This document shows, in pieces, positions 1-9,745 of a stretch of 64,000 nt of DNA. This DNA comes from Caulobacter sp. (GTDB taxonomy: Bacteria > Pseudomonadota > Alphaproteobacteria > Caulobacterales > Caulobacteraceae), in assembly GCA_028291265.1 (NCBI GenBank), contig JAQGIK010000143.1, positions 1 through 64,000 of the forward strand. Reading direction: 5' to 3'. The translations under genes and the position numbers were made by a program. How positions within the stretch are numbered: the stretch's first letter is position 1; every line of letters begins with the position of its first letter. The notes under the pieces are model-generated. The model was given only the letters and a program-made list of their open reading frames with translations. It ran no database searches and was not told the DNA's origin.

Positions 1-1654
1 GGCGCACGCGCACCGGGTCGGCCTTGAAGCCCCCCTCCAGGGCGGGGTCGACGGCGACCCTCAGCGTCAGACCCTTGGCGGCCGCGCCGGACTCGAACAG
101 GTGGCCGATCTCGCGCAGGGCGCCGCCCAGGTCGAAGGTCTCGGGGCGAAGCTCTAGCTTGCCGGATTCGATGCGCGCCAGGTCCAGCACGTCGGACAGC
201 AGCGACTGCAGCACGTGGCCGGAATGCTCGATGATCTGCACCATCTGGCGCTGGTTCTCGTTCAGCTCCGTGCGCGCCAGCGCGCTGGCCACCCCCAGCA
301 CCCCGTTCAGCGGCGTGCGGATCTCGTGGCTCATGTTGGCGAGGAATTCGCTCTTGGCCCGGCTGGCGGCCTCGGCCGAGTCGCGGGCCCGGGCCACCTG
401 GTCTTCCGACTTCTTGCGATCGGTGATGTTCTTCAGCACCCCCAGCAGCCGCTTGCGCTCGCCGTCCGGCCCAAGGGTCATCTCCGCTCCGGAGAAGGCC
501 CAGACCTCGCGACCGAGCGGCCCGAGCATGCGGTACTCGGTGCGGAACGGCGTCCCGTCGGCCACGCACTGGTCCCAGAGCGCCTCCGCCCCGGCGCGGT
601 CGTCGGGATGCACCAGGATCCAGGGGTCGTTGGCGACGAGGTCGAAGGTGATGCCGCCGTCGCTGCCGAAGGTGTCGATGGCGCCATCGACCTTCAGTTC
701 CCGGGTCTCGTAGTCGGCCTCGTAGACCAGCACGTCGGCGATCTCGAGGGCCAGCTTCAGCCGCTGCTCGGAGCGTTCGGCCCGGTCGAGGGAGCCGATC
801 ACGTCGCTGATGTCGTGGCTCATGGCGATCAGGCCGGCGACCTTGCCGTCGCCGTCGCGCCAGGGGCCGACCTCGGCCCGCAGCCAGCGGTCGGGGCCGC
901 GCGGGTTGGCGATCCTGACCCGGTCCGACCAGGCGACCTCGCCGTTCAGGCAGCGCTCGTAGGTCTCCTTCAGCTCGGCGAAGGATTCCGGGAACAGCTC
1001 GCCGATATGGGCGCCGATGGCCCGCCCGCGGCTGACGCCGGTGTCCTTGCTCCAGCGGGCGTTGACATAGATGTAGCGCATGTCGCGGTCGACCATGGCC
1101 AGGGCCACGGGAGCCGAGCGCATGATCGCCTCCTTCAGCGCGATGGCGGCGCGGGTCTCGCGGGCGCCTTCCTCGCGGGCCCGTTCGGCGCGCAGGCGCT
1201 CGACGGCCTCGGACAGCAGGGCGGCGCAGTCGGCCAGATGGGCTTCGGCGACCGCATTGTAGGCCCGCGGTTCGGGCGACAGCACGCAGAGCGAGCCGAT
1301 GCGCAAGCCGCTGCTCAGCCGCAGCGGGGTGGCGCAGTAGAAACGGGCGTAGGGGGTCCCGACGGTCCAGGGGTGGTCCGGATTGGAGACATTGGCGTCC
1401 TCGAGCCAGATGCCGTTCTCGTTCTGCACGCTGACGGAATCGTTGGCGTCGACCAGGCTTTCCTCGAAGTCGGCGAAGGCCGAATGCCAGATATGGCCGT
1501 CCTCGTTGAGCACCACATAGCTGTGCTCGGCGCCGCTGAGCGCCATGGCCATGCTGCAGACGCGCTGGATGGTCGGGCGCAGGGCGGCGAGGTCCAGGGA
1601 GCGAACCTCACGCAGGCCTTCGGCGTCGGTATGCTCGGGCGCCTTTTGCGCCAT
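1..1654 (-). CDS. GAF/PAS sensor histidine kinase, C-terminal part truncated by the window edge
   Basis: Manual minus-strand translation from ATG at 1654: MAQKAPEHTDAEGLREVRSLDL..., two PAS-like regions (..SAPVALAMVDRDMRYIYVNARW..), H-box [23 protein letters not shown]. Not in the ORF track because no stop occurs before the edge. Confidence 0.9.
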   Translation of the reverse strand, partial: MAQKAPEHTDAEGLREVRSLDLAALRPTIQRVCSMAMALSGAEHSYVVLNEDGHIWHSAFADFEESLVDANDSVSVQNENGIWLEDANVSNPDHPWTVGTPYARFYCATPLRLSSGLRIGSLCVLSPEPRAYNAVAEAHLADCAALLSEAVERLRAERAREEGARETRAAIALKEAIMRSAPVALAMVDRDMRYIYVNARWSKDTGVSRGRAIGAHIGELFPESFAELKETYERCLNGEVAWSDRVRIANPRGPDRWLRAEVGPWRDGDGKVAGLIAMSHDISDVIGSLDRAERSEQRLKLALEIADVLVYEADYETRELKVDGAIDTFGSDGGITFDLVANDPWILVHPDDRAGAEALWDQCVADGTPFRTEYRMLGPLGREVWAFSGAEMTLGPDGERKRLLGVLKNITDRKKSEDQVARARDSAEAASRAKSEFLANMSHEIRTPLNGVLGVASALARTELNENQRQMVQIIEHSGHVLQSLLSDVLDLARIESGKLELRPETFDLGGALREIGHLFESGAAAKGLTLRVAVDPALEGGFKADPVRVR

Positions 1655-1729
1655 GGACGGTCCCCCTCGCGATCTCGGGGGACCGTCGCAGTCGCGGGTT
1701 AAGATTGGGTGGTTTCTGAGAACTGTCCG

Positions 1730-2689
1730 TCAGCCGAGCTTTATCTCGGCCAGTCTTTGCTTGAGGAAGTCGTCGGCGGTGATCGGGGTCGGATAGCGGT
1801 TCGGATGCTCGGCGTCGGCCCGGCCCGGCAGGGTCTCGATCAGGTGGTCGGGCGCATAGTGCAGGAAGAAGGGCGTCGAATACCTGGGAACATTGCGCCG
1901 TTCCGGCGGCGGGTTGACCACCCGGTGGGTCGTCGAGGGCAGGTAGTCGTTGGTGGCGCGGCTGAGCATGTCGCCGATGTTGACCACCAGCGAACCGGCC
2001 GGCGGGTTGATCGGCAGCCAGCGGCCGTCGCGGTCGAGCACTTCCAGGCCGCCCTCCTCGGCGCCCAGCAGCAGGGTGATGGCGTTGATGTCCTCATGCG
2101 CCCCGGCCCGCTCGTTGGGCCCGTCGAAGCCGGCCGGCGGATAGTGCAGCAGGCGCAGGATGGAGTTGCCGTCCTTGACCTGGGTCTCGAAGGTGTTGCG
2201 CTCGAGGCCGAGGTAGACGGCGATGGCCTGCAGCACCTTGCCGCCCATGCGGTCCAGCGCGTCGAACAGCCAGGTCAGCTCGGCCTTGAAATCCTTCACC
2301 TCGTCGACCCAGAGGTTGTCCGGCATCGAGGCGGAATACTTATGGCCGGCCGGCAGGTCGCGCCCGACGTGCCAGAATTCCTTGAGGTCGAAGTGGGCCG
2401 CGCCCTTGGCGGTCTCGACGCCGAACGGGGTGTAGCCGCGCTGGCCCTTGCCGCCCTCGACGAAGTATTTGCGCTTGGCCTCTTCGGGCAGGGCGAAGAA
2501 TTCCTTGGCCCTCTCGATGGCGCTGTCGATCCTGTCCTGGCCCATGCCGGTATCGGAGATAACCGCGAACCCGTAGCGCCGGAAGCTGTCGCCCAACGCC
2601 TTGGCGAAGCCGGCGAAGTCGCTCTCGTACTGTTTGAAGGAGACGGGGGCGATGGCGGAGGGCGCGAGGTGCGGGGCGGTGTCGGTCAT
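1730..2689 (-). CDS. 2OG-Fe(II) oxygenase, isopenicillin N synthase-like
   Basis: 319 aa; N-terminal DIOX_N-like region and HEDINAITLLLG...LPSTTHRVVNPP Fe(II)/2OG motif. Confidence 0.9.
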   Translation of the reverse strand: MTDTAPHLAPSAIAPVSFKQYESDFAGFAKALGDSFRRYGFAVISDTGMGQDRIDSAIERAKEFFALPEEAKRKYFVEGGKGQRGYTPFGVETAKGAAHFDLKEFWHVGRDLPAGHKYSASMPDNLWVDEVKDFKAELTWLFDALDRMGGKVLQAIAVYLGLERNTFETQVKDGNSILRLLHYPPAGFDGPNERAGAHEDINAITLLLGAEEGGLEVLDRDGRWLPINPPAGSLVVNIGDMLSRATNDYLPSTTHRVVNPPPERRNVPRYSTPFFLHYAPDHLIETLPGRADAEHPNRYPTPITADDFLKQRLAEIKLG

Positions 2690-2758
2690 GGGTAGAAGCT
2701 CTGCTGTTGGGACAGAGCTTCTACACCAAGGCGCCCCGGCTGCGAAACCTCGGCCCCG

Positions 2759-3124
2759 TCAGCCCATCTTGAAGACGCAGAGCTTGTTGCCGTCCAGGTC
2801 GCGGAAATAGGCGCCCTGGAAGCCGGGGCTGCGCTCGCCGGGCGGGCCTTCGCAGGCGGCGCCCATCTCGATGGCCTTGTCGTAAACCGCCTGGATGGTC
2901 GCCGCGTCCTTGGCCTGCAGGGCGATCATCGTGCCGTTGCCAGCCGTGGCCGGCTGGCCGTCATAGGGGCCGGTGATGCCGAAGAGCGCGCCCTCGCCGC
3001 CGCCGTAGAGCACGCCGCGCGCCGTGGGCATGATCTGGCGCCCGCCGAGCGGCTTGAGCACCGCGTCGTAGAAGGCCTTGGACCGATCCAGGTCATTGAT
3101 GCCGATGGTGGTGTAGCCGATCAT
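2759..3124 (-). CDS. VOC (glyoxalase/bleomycin resistance) family protein
   Basis: MIGYTTIGINDLDRSKAFYDAVLKPLGGR...AYFRDLDGNKLCVFKMG; the ORF track extends it upstream spuriously. Confidence 0.9.
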   Translation of the reverse strand: MIGYTTIGINDLDRSKAFYDAVLKPLGGRQIMPTARGVLYGGGEGALFGITGPYDGQPATAGNGTMIALQAKDAATIQAVYDKAIEMGAACEGPPGERSPGFQGAYFRDLDGNKLCVFKMG

Positions 3125-3223
3125 GACGTCTCTCCCGTTTTCTTTGACGACTAGCCGCGACGCCCCGCCGCTGTCCAGCCGGCCCGTGACAGTGATAGCC
3201 TCGGCCGGCTCTGGAGAACGCCT

Positions 3224-3766
3224 GTGAAATCCACCCCGATGACCTGCGACGAAGCCGCCAAAAAGCTGCTCGGCCGGCCGGCCGACGACCTGTCGGAGAT
3301 GGAGCGCGAGGTCATCGAGCGGATCATCTCTCGCGGGGCGATTTCCCGCGACCTGTCGGCGGATGACGACGACCAGCCCTTCGGCCAGTGGCTGGCCGAC
3401 CGGGTGGCGGCAGTCGGCGGCAGCTGGGGCTTCATCATCGCCTTCGGGGTGGTCCTGGTCGGCTGGATCCTGCTCAACCTCTGGGCGCTCGGCCTGGTGG
3501 GCGTGAAGCCCTTCGACCCCTACCCCTTCATCTTCCTGAACCTGATGCTGTCGATGCTGGCCGCCATCCAGGCCCCGATCATCATGATGAGCCAGAACCG
3601 CCAGTCGGAAAAAGACCGCGAGGCCGCCCGCCACGACTACGAGGTCAACCTCAAGGCCGAGCTGGAGATCATGGCCCTGCACGAAAAGCTCGACGCCATG
3701 CGCGACCACGACCTGGCCGAGTTGCTCAAGCAGCAGATCGAGCTGCTCAAGCGCCTGAACAGCTGA
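3224..3766 (+). CDS. DUF1003 domain membrane protein
   Basis: 180 aa; WGFIIAFGVVLVGWILLN...DPYPFIFLNLMLSMLAAIQAPIIMMSQNRQ. Confidence 0.9.
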   Translation: MKSTPMTCDEAAKKLLGRPADDLSEMEREVIERIISRGAISRDLSADDDDQPFGQWLADRVAAVGGSWGFIIAFGVVLVGWILLNLWALGLVGVKPFDPYPFIFLNLMLSMLAAIQAPIIMMSQNRQSEKDREAARHDYEVNLKAELEIMALHEKLDAMRDHDLAELLKQQIELLKRLNS

Positions 3767-3769
3767 GCG

Positions 3770-4611
3770 TCAGCCGCCCCAGGGCAGCCGGGGCTTGATC
3801 CGCCCGGGAAGCCCTCCGAGCGGCCCTTTCCTGGTCGGCGCGTCGTCGGGGCCCCACCCAAAGGGCTTCAGCTTCTCCTGCTCGGTGGGCGGCGTCTCCT
3901 TGTAGTTGACGTTGAGCGCTGCGGCCTTGCAAGCGACGATCAGCAGTTGGCGGTTGGTCGCCTTGCAGGCCGCCAGCGACGCCTGGGCCTGGTCGTACTG
4001 CCGGGACCGGACCTGCAGGAGAATCTCCGACGGCAGGATAGCCCTTGCCGAGGATGACCGGAATGCCGCCCTTGCCCACGATGCAGCGGATCTTGGCCAG
4101 CGCGGACGTCCGGCAGGCGATGTCGTTTCGCCAGGCCTGGTATCGGACGACCGCCCGGATGGTTTCCTGAAAGATCGCCGAGTCCGCGCCGGAAGTCGTG
4201 CTCAGGAACGCATAATCAAGGAAGATCGCGGCGGGCTTGGTGTCCGGTCCGCCCTCGCCGCCGGCGAGCGCGCCCAGCACGCCGGCGTAGTATTCCCGTG
4301 GCGGGGGCCAAGGAACCTGGCCATTGGACAGGGCCCAGTCGGAGACTTCGATAAGCGCGACGCGGTTCTGCGGCTTGGCCGGATCCAGCCTGCCGGGCTC
4401 CGGAGGCGCCCTTTTCGGGCCCTTCGGTTTCTGCCAGGCCGCGTCCGGGATCTTGCCGTACCAGGGCGCCAGCATGCTGGGAGATCACGTCGGCGCTGTG
4501 TCGGTCGACCGCATCGTCGAGGCCCATGGGATCGAGCAGGGCAAGCACCGCCGCGACCAGCGTCGCCAGCGCCGCGCGCAAAAGACAGCTGTTGAATGCC
4601 TGCCTCGTCAT
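3770..4611 (-). pseudogene. CHASE2-like sensory protein with two frame breaks
   Basis: Reading requires MTRQAFNSCLLRAALATLVAAVLALLDPMGLDDAVDRHSADVISQ, then a frame change near 4475 to MLAPWYGKIPDAAWQK...VALIEVSDWAL...AAIFLDYAFL..GGIPVILGKGYP, then a second change near 4045 to ILPSEILLQVRSRQYDQAQASLAACK...LPWGG*. Confidence 0.65.
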
Positions 4612-4770
4612 CACTGCCCCCGGAACAGTGTTACCGGGACAGCCGACAATGCTCGGCATGAGGGCGGACATCGTTTCTGGCCTTATTTCGTCCGGGGCCG
4701 CCTTGAGAAATCCTCGCTCCACAGGCCGATATCCTCCGGCTATGGCTGATGCGACCTTCCGGAGCTTTAG

Positions 4771-5862
4771 ATGACCGACCTTGCCCCGCTTTTCGCGCCC
4801 CTGACCTTCGCCCACGGGCCGGCGATGAAGAACCGCCTGATGCTGGCGCCGTTGACCAACACCCAGAGCCATGTCGACGGCAGGCTGTCGGACGAGGAGT
4901 TTCACTGGCTGGTCAAGCGGGCCGAGGGCGGCTTCGGGCTGACCATGACCTGCGCGGCCCATGTGCAGCGCATCGGTCAGGGCTTTCCCGGCCAGTTGGG
5001 CATCTGGTCGGACGACCACCTGCCGGGCCTGACCCGGCTGGCCGCCGCCATCAAGGCCAACGGCAGCGTCGCCGTGGTCCAGCTGCACCACGCCGGCATG
5101 CGCTCGCCGGCCGAGATCATCGGCGAGGCGCCGGTCTGTCCCTCCGACAACGAGGAGTTCAAGGCCCGCGCCTTGACCGGCGACGAAGTCCTGCAGCTGA
5201 AGGCCGACTTCCTGGCCGCCGCCCTGCGCGCCGAGCAGGCCGGTTTCGACGGCGTCGAGTTCCACGGCGCCCATGGCTACATCCTCTGTCAGTTCCTCTC
5301 GGCCGAGATCAACACGCGGGACGACCAGTGGGGCGGCTCGCTCGATAACAGAGTTCGTTTGATTCGAGAGATCCTCATCGAGGCCCGCGCCGCCTGCCGT
5401 CCCGATTTCCAGATCGGCCTGCGGCTGTCGCCCGAGCGCTTCGGGCTGAAGCTGGCCGAGATCCGCCGGGTGGCCGGCATGCTGATGACCAGCGGCCTCA
5501 TCGACTATCTCGACATGAGCCTGTGGGATGTCGGCAAGCTGCCGATGGAGGAGGAATTCCAGGACAAGAGCCTGATCGACTGGTTCGCCGAGCTGCCGCG
5601 CGGCGACTGCCGCCTCGGCGTCGCCGGCAAGGTCATGGAGCCGGCCTATGCCGCCGCGCTGCTCGACAAGGTCGACTTCGTCCTGCTCGGCCGCGCCGCC
5701 ATCCTGCACCACGACTGGCCGCTGCGGGCCGCCCGGGACGACGGCTTCAAGCCCGTCGGCCTGCCGGTCACCCGCGCCTATCTGGCCAACGAGGGCCTCA
5801 GCCCGGCGTTCCAGGACTACATGGCCGCCTGGAAGGGCTTCGTCGCCGTGGAAGCCGCCTGA
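4771..5862 (+). CDS. NADH:flavin oxidoreductase, old yellow enzyme family
   Basis: 363 aa; MKNRLMLAPLTN..., FDGVEFHGAHGYILCQFLS, DDQWGGSLDNRVRLIREI. Confidence 0.95.
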   Translation: MTDLAPLFAPLTFAHGPAMKNRLMLAPLTNTQSHVDGRLSDEEFHWLVKRAEGGFGLTMTCAAHVQRIGQGFPGQLGIWSDDHLPGLTRLAAAIKANGSVAVVQLHHAGMRSPAEIIGEAPVCPSDNEEFKARALTGDEVLQLKADFLAAALRAEQAGFDGVEFHGAHGYILCQFLSAEINTRDDQWGGSLDNRVRLIREILIEARAACRPDFQIGLRLSPERFGLKLAEIRRVAGMLMTSGLIDYLDMSLWDVGKLPMEEEFQDKSLIDWFAELPRGDCRLGVAGKVMEPAYAAALLDKVDFVLLGRAAILHHDWPLRAARDDGFKPVGLPVTRAYLANEGLSPAFQDYMAAWKGFVAVEAA

Positions 5863-5910
5863 CCCTGGGTCAGACTTGCCCCCTCCATTTCTTTTGACTA
5901 CGCACGGCTC

Positions 5911-6726
5911 ATGACCACGCCCTTCACCACCCTGATGGCCCAGCTGGCCGACCAGCCCGACGGCTCCACCCTGACCGTCACCCCTGACTGGGGACAGGGA
6001 CGCACCCTGTTCGGCGGCATCTCGGCGGCCCTCTGCGTGGCCTCGGCCGAGCGGGTGCTCGGCGAGGACGCGCCGCCGCTGCGCTCGGGCCAGTTCGCCT
6101 TCATCGGCCCGGCCTCGGGGCCGCTGCGCCTCTCCACCGAGATCCTGCGGCGCGGCAAGTCGACCATCTTCGTGCAAGCCGACCTGCATGGCGAGGCGGG
6201 CCTGGCGACCCGGGCCATCCTCACCTTCGGCGCGGGCCGCAACAGCGCCATCGACGACGAGGACCTCAAGGCCCCCGAAGGCGTCCTCGATCCCGAGACC
6301 TGCCCGCCGCTGCATCCCGAGGGCAAGGGCCCAGGCTTCGTCGCCAACTTCCAGATCCGCCCGGCCAACGGCAAGACCATCTTCAGCGCCGAGGCCCGGC
6401 TGACCCGGAACCGGCCCGACCTGCTGCTCTGGTGCCGCCATCGCGACGAAAAGGCCGGCATGGGGGCCGCCGCCCTGATCGCCCTGGCCGACACCCCGCC
6501 GCCGGCCGCCGTGCGGCTGATGCCGGTCTCGGCCCCGATCAGCACCATGACCTGGATGGTCGATATCCTGGGACCCCCGCCGCTGGACAACGACCGCGGC
6601 TGGCGGCTGCTGAAGAGCACGGCCGAGATCACCCGCGACGGCTATTCCAGCCAGTCGATGGCCCTGTGGGACGAAGCCGGCCGCCCCCTGGTCGTCGGCC
6701 GCCAGAACATCGCCGTCTTCGCTTAG
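5911..6726 (+). CDS. acyl-CoA thioesterase (TesB-like) family protein
   Basis: 271 aa double hotdog-type sequence; LFGGISAALCVASAERVL, GRQNIAVFA C-terminus. Confidence 0.8.
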   Translation: MTTPFTTLMAQLADQPDGSTLTVTPDWGQGRTLFGGISAALCVASAERVLGEDAPPLRSGQFAFIGPASGPLRLSTEILRRGKSTIFVQADLHGEAGLATRAILTFGAGRNSAIDDEDLKAPEGVLDPETCPPLHPEGKGPGFVANFQIRPANGKTIFSAEARLTRNRPDLLLWCRHRDEKAGMGAAALIALADTPPPAAVRLMPVSAPISTMTWMVDILGPPPLDNDRGWRLLKSTAEITRDGYSSQSMALWDEAGRPLVVGRQNIAVFA

Positions 6727-7334
6727 GCCCGGCGCAGGTAGAGCTCGGCGATCAGCAGGTTGGGGACCCAGCACAGCCAGGCGATGGCGCGGTAGCCGTC
6801 GACCGGATCGACCGGGATCAGCGGCGTGCCGACCATGTAGAGCCGCAAGGTCACCGCCGCCAAGGTCAGCGCCCAGGAACGGATCATCCAGCGGCGGTGG
6901 GCGACGAAGTCCCGGGCCACGGCCGTGCGCCAGCCGAGCGTCGTCGTGGTCAGCCAGAACATCGCCAGCACCGCGAACCCGGCTGCGGCCACCGGTCCGG
7001 CCGTCGAGCCCGGCGCCAGCATCAGGCCGCCGACGCCGCCGACCAGGCAGCCGACCGCATAGACCCGTCCCGTCCAGCGGTGCGCGACGGGGACGCGCCG
7101 ACGCAGCGGTCCGATGAACTGGAAGGAGCCGATCAGCAGCGCCGTCGCGGCTCCCGCCACATGCACGATGAGCCAGGGCGCCGCAAAGGTGTTGGCCAGG
7201 ACGTTCGGCGCCAGCGGTCCGACGCCCGCCAGGTAGCGATAGGAAAACACCGCCACCAGCAGGCTGAGCAAGCCCGCCAGCCCCCACCACAGCCGGCCCG
7301 GCCACCGCATGGGTCTCATCGCCTGGGTCGTCAT
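6723..7334 (-). CDS. DUF2306-type membrane protein
   Basis: 203 aa; multiple TM segments, HVAGAATALLIGSFQF...HRWTGRVYAVGCLVGG. Confidence 0.8.
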   Translation of the reverse strand: MTTQAMRPMRWPGRLWWGLAGLLSLLVAVFSYRYLAGVGPLAPNVLANTFAAPWLIVHVAGAATALLIGSFQFIGPLRRRVPVAHRWTGRVYAVGCLVGGVGGLMLAPGSTAGPVAAAGFAVLAMFWLTTTTLGWRTAVARDFVAHRRWMIRSWALTLAAVTLRLYMVGTPLIPVDPVDGYRAIAWLCWVPNLLIAELYLRRA

Positions 7335-7438
7335 CGCGTCCTCCGTCGTTGTGCGTCTGGCCCCTGTCCTTGCGGGCTTGCGGCGGCGCCGCTACGCCTG
7401 ACTTCGCGAGTGGCGCCAGGACTGCGCGAGAGGGGCGA

Positions 7439-8206
7439 ATGGCCGGTTTGGGACCCGTCTGGGTCAGGGCGTCGGTGCGGCGGATCGCGGTCGAGCTTGG
7501 CTTGCTCGTCGCCGCCGGGCTGATCGTCGGCGCGCTCGGCCCCTGGGGTTCGAACACCTATCCGCTCGTCCTCAAGCACGGCTACTGGCTGACCACCGTG
7601 GTCGGCGGCGGGGTGATCGGCATCGCCCTGGACGAGACCATCGGGCGGCGTGTCGCGCCGACCTGGCGCCGCGTCCTGCTGGTGGCGGTGCTGATGACGC
7701 CGTTGACGGCGCTGTTCGTGCTGGGCGCCATCTTCGTGCTGCTCGGTCACCAGGACGGCTTCTCGGGCTTTGGCGGTCTGATGGGACAGGTGTTCGGCAT
7801 CGCCCTGCCGATCATGGCCGTCCGCGCCCTCGTCTGGCGCCCGGCCAGGATCCAGACCCGCACCGTCATCGAACCGCCGCTGCCCGAGGCCGAGGCCGCC
7901 TTCCGCCGCCGGCTGTCGGCCAGGCGTCGCGCCGCCCGCCTGATCGCCATCGAGGCCCATGACCACTACCTGCGGGTCCACACCGACGCCGGCGCCGAAC
8001 TCGTCACCCTGCGCTTCGCCGACGCCCTGGCCGAACTGGACAGGGCCCACGGCTACCGCGTCCACCGCTCCTGGTGGGTGGCGGCAGGCGCCATCGAGGC
8101 CGTCCGCTGGCGACGCGGAACCGGCGAAGCGACCCTGGCCGGCGGCCTGGTCGTCCCGGTCAGCCGTTCGATGGCCCCGGCCCTGCGCGAGGCGGGCTGG
8201 CGCTAG
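7439..8206 (+). CDS. membrane-anchored LytTR-family transcriptional regulator
   Basis: N-terminal TM helices, C-terminal LIAIEAHDHYLRVHTDAGAELVTLRF..GYRVHRSWWVAAGAIEAV LytTR signature; internal ATG chosen as start. Confidence 0.85.
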   Translation: MAGLGPVWVRASVRRIAVELGLLVAAGLIVGALGPWGSNTYPLVLKHGYWLTTVVGGGVIGIALDETIGRRVAPTWRRVLLVAVLMTPLTALFVLGAIFVLLGHQDGFSGFGGLMGQVFGIALPIMAVRALVWRPARIQTRTVIEPPLPEAEAAFRRRLSARRRAARLIAIEAHDHYLRVHTDAGAELVTLRFADALAELDRAHGYRVHRSWWVAAGAIEAVRWRRGTGEATLAGGLVVPVSRSMAPALREAGWR

Positions 8207-9363
8207 GCGCCGTTCAGCCGCCCGATCAGTTCGGCCAGCCGCCGCGCCCCGGCCTTCTCCTTGAGGCGGGCCAGGTGGGTGTAGACGGTGTTGACGCTGA
8301 CCCCCTGCCCGCGCGCGAAATCGACCGGCGAGACGCCCGCCACCAAGGCCTGGGCGAGCCGGGTCTCCGCCGCCGTCAGGGCGAAGCGGGCCTGCGCCGT
8401 CCGCGCCTGGCGACCCGCCCCGCCGGCCGGGTCGCGGACCAGCAGGATGGCCGCCGCCTCGCCGCCCGTGTCTTCCAGGTCCCGCGCCGACAGCGGCTTC
8501 AGGCTGAGCTGCAGGGCCGGCGCGCCGGAGGGCCTGGCCACCTCGAAGCTCGGCGGCGCGGCCGCGCGTCGTCGGCCGCTGAGGTCGCCCAGCGCCGTCA
8601 TCGCCAGGCCGAGGCGCCGCCGCGCCTGCGGCGAGGCCAGCCGCACCCCGTCCTCGCCGATGTCGAGGCCGTCGCCGGTCCGCGCCAGGGCCTGCAGCGC
8701 GCCGTTGGCGTGCAGCACCCGGCCGTCGGCGGCCAACACGGCGGCCCCGGCGTCGATCAGTTCCAGCGTCTCCAGCAGGCTGTCGGCCAGACGCCGGGCC
8801 CTGGCCAGCCGCTCAGCCACGCTGAGCGACAGTTGCAGATGGCCGCTCAGGGCCTCGACGGCCCGCAAATACTCGCCGCTGACCTCGCCCGCCCCGGCCC
8901 GCAGGGTGAACACCGTCTCCAGCCGCTCGCCGGGCGAACTGAGCATCGCCGCCGCGAACGGCCGCATGTCGGCCCCGTTGAGGTAGTGGTTGTAGAAGGG
9001 CTCCCGCGCCCGGCCCGATCCGTCCAGCACCTGGCCGGGCGGAAACTTGCGCGGCCGCCGGCCGGCCCCGACCAGCTGGCCGGAAAACATCGCCAGATAC
9101 TCAGCCTGCAGCACCGGATCGACCCCCACCCCCTGCCAGAAGCGATGGCGCTGGTTCTGCAGGTCGTAGGTTTCGAGGGTGGCGGCGGCCGAGCCGGTCG
9201 CGGCCGTCACACTGCTGAGCGCCTCGGTCCAGCGGGCCGGCTCCAGCCCCGCCGAATGGATGGCCTCGATGGCCGTGAACAGCGCCTCGCCTCGGCCCAA
9301 CCGGAGTCTCCGGAATCCGAACAAACCCAAAATGATGATACCATCGTTCGCCGGATGCGTCAT
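8203..9363 (-). CDS. LuxR-type HTH transcriptional regulator
   Basis: C-terminal FALTAAETRLAQALVAGVSPVDFARGQGVSVNTVYTHLARLKEKAG HTH; start uncertain. Confidence 0.85.
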   Translation of the reverse strand: MTHPANDGIIILGLFGFRRLRLGRGEALFTAIEAIHSAGLEPARWTEALSSVTAATGSAAATLETYDLQNQRHRFWQGVGVDPVLQAEYLAMFSGQLVGAGRRPRKFPPGQVLDGSGRAREPFYNHYLNGADMRPFAAAMLSSPGERLETVFTLRAGAGEVSGEYLRAVEALSGHLQLSLSVAERLARARRLADSLLETLELIDAGAAVLAADGRVLHANGALQALARTGDGLDIGEDGVRLASPQARRRLGLAMTALGDLSGRRRAAAPPSFEVARPSGAPALQLSLKPLSARDLEDTGGEAAAILLVRDPAGGAGRQARTAQARFALTAAETRLAQALVAGVSPVDFARGQGVSVNTVYTHLARLKEKAGARRLAELIGRLNGA

Positions 9364-9454
9364 CAGAACCGATGACGCGGACCCCATGCCGCACGGCCAG
9401 TCTTCTCCGCACCATTGTGGAGGATGTTATGGGATCGCATCGCTCCCGCCGCCT

Positions 9455-9553
9455 GCTCGTCACGGCCTCAAGGCCGCCCTGCCGCACACCGCCCTGACCA
9501 CCGACAGCATGTTGACCTGGGGCGTCCGGGCCGGGCTCAAGTTCAGGTTCTAG
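9455..9553 (+). pseudogene. possible outer-membrane beta-barrel C-terminal remnant
   Basis: In-frame ..ALTTDSMLTWGVRAGLKFRF* ends in an aromatic-terminated OMP-like strand, with no recognisable upstream barrel. Confidence 0.35.
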
Positions 9554-9658
9554 GCCCCGCCGCGACCCTTATGCGCCCCTTATGTCCCGGCCGGTCCTTC
9601 CGGCTCGAACCCTGACGCGCCTCGGCGGCATCTTCCGGCTCCAATCAGGAGAGCCGCC

Positions 9659-9742
9659 TTGGCCGACATCTTATTCCTCGCCCTGGGGCTGGGAGCGTTC
9701 GCGCTCTTCGGCCTCTACGCCGCGTTGCTGCGGAAGGTCTGA
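9659..9742 (+). CDS. 27-aa single-TM microprotein upstream of kdpF
   Basis: TTG start preceded by AGGAG; MADILFLALGLGAFALFGLYAALLRKV*; stop 3 nt before the kdpF ATG. Confidence 0.65.
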   Translation: MADILFLALGLGAFALFGLYAALLRKV

Positions 9743-9745
9743 GTC

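Noticed and set aside
4612-7557. 1113-aa minus-strand ORF 4216..7557
   Set aside because: Shadow of OYE, thioesterase and DUF2306 genes; low-complexity GC-frame translation. Only the segment at 4611 downward matches part of the broken CHASE2-like gene.
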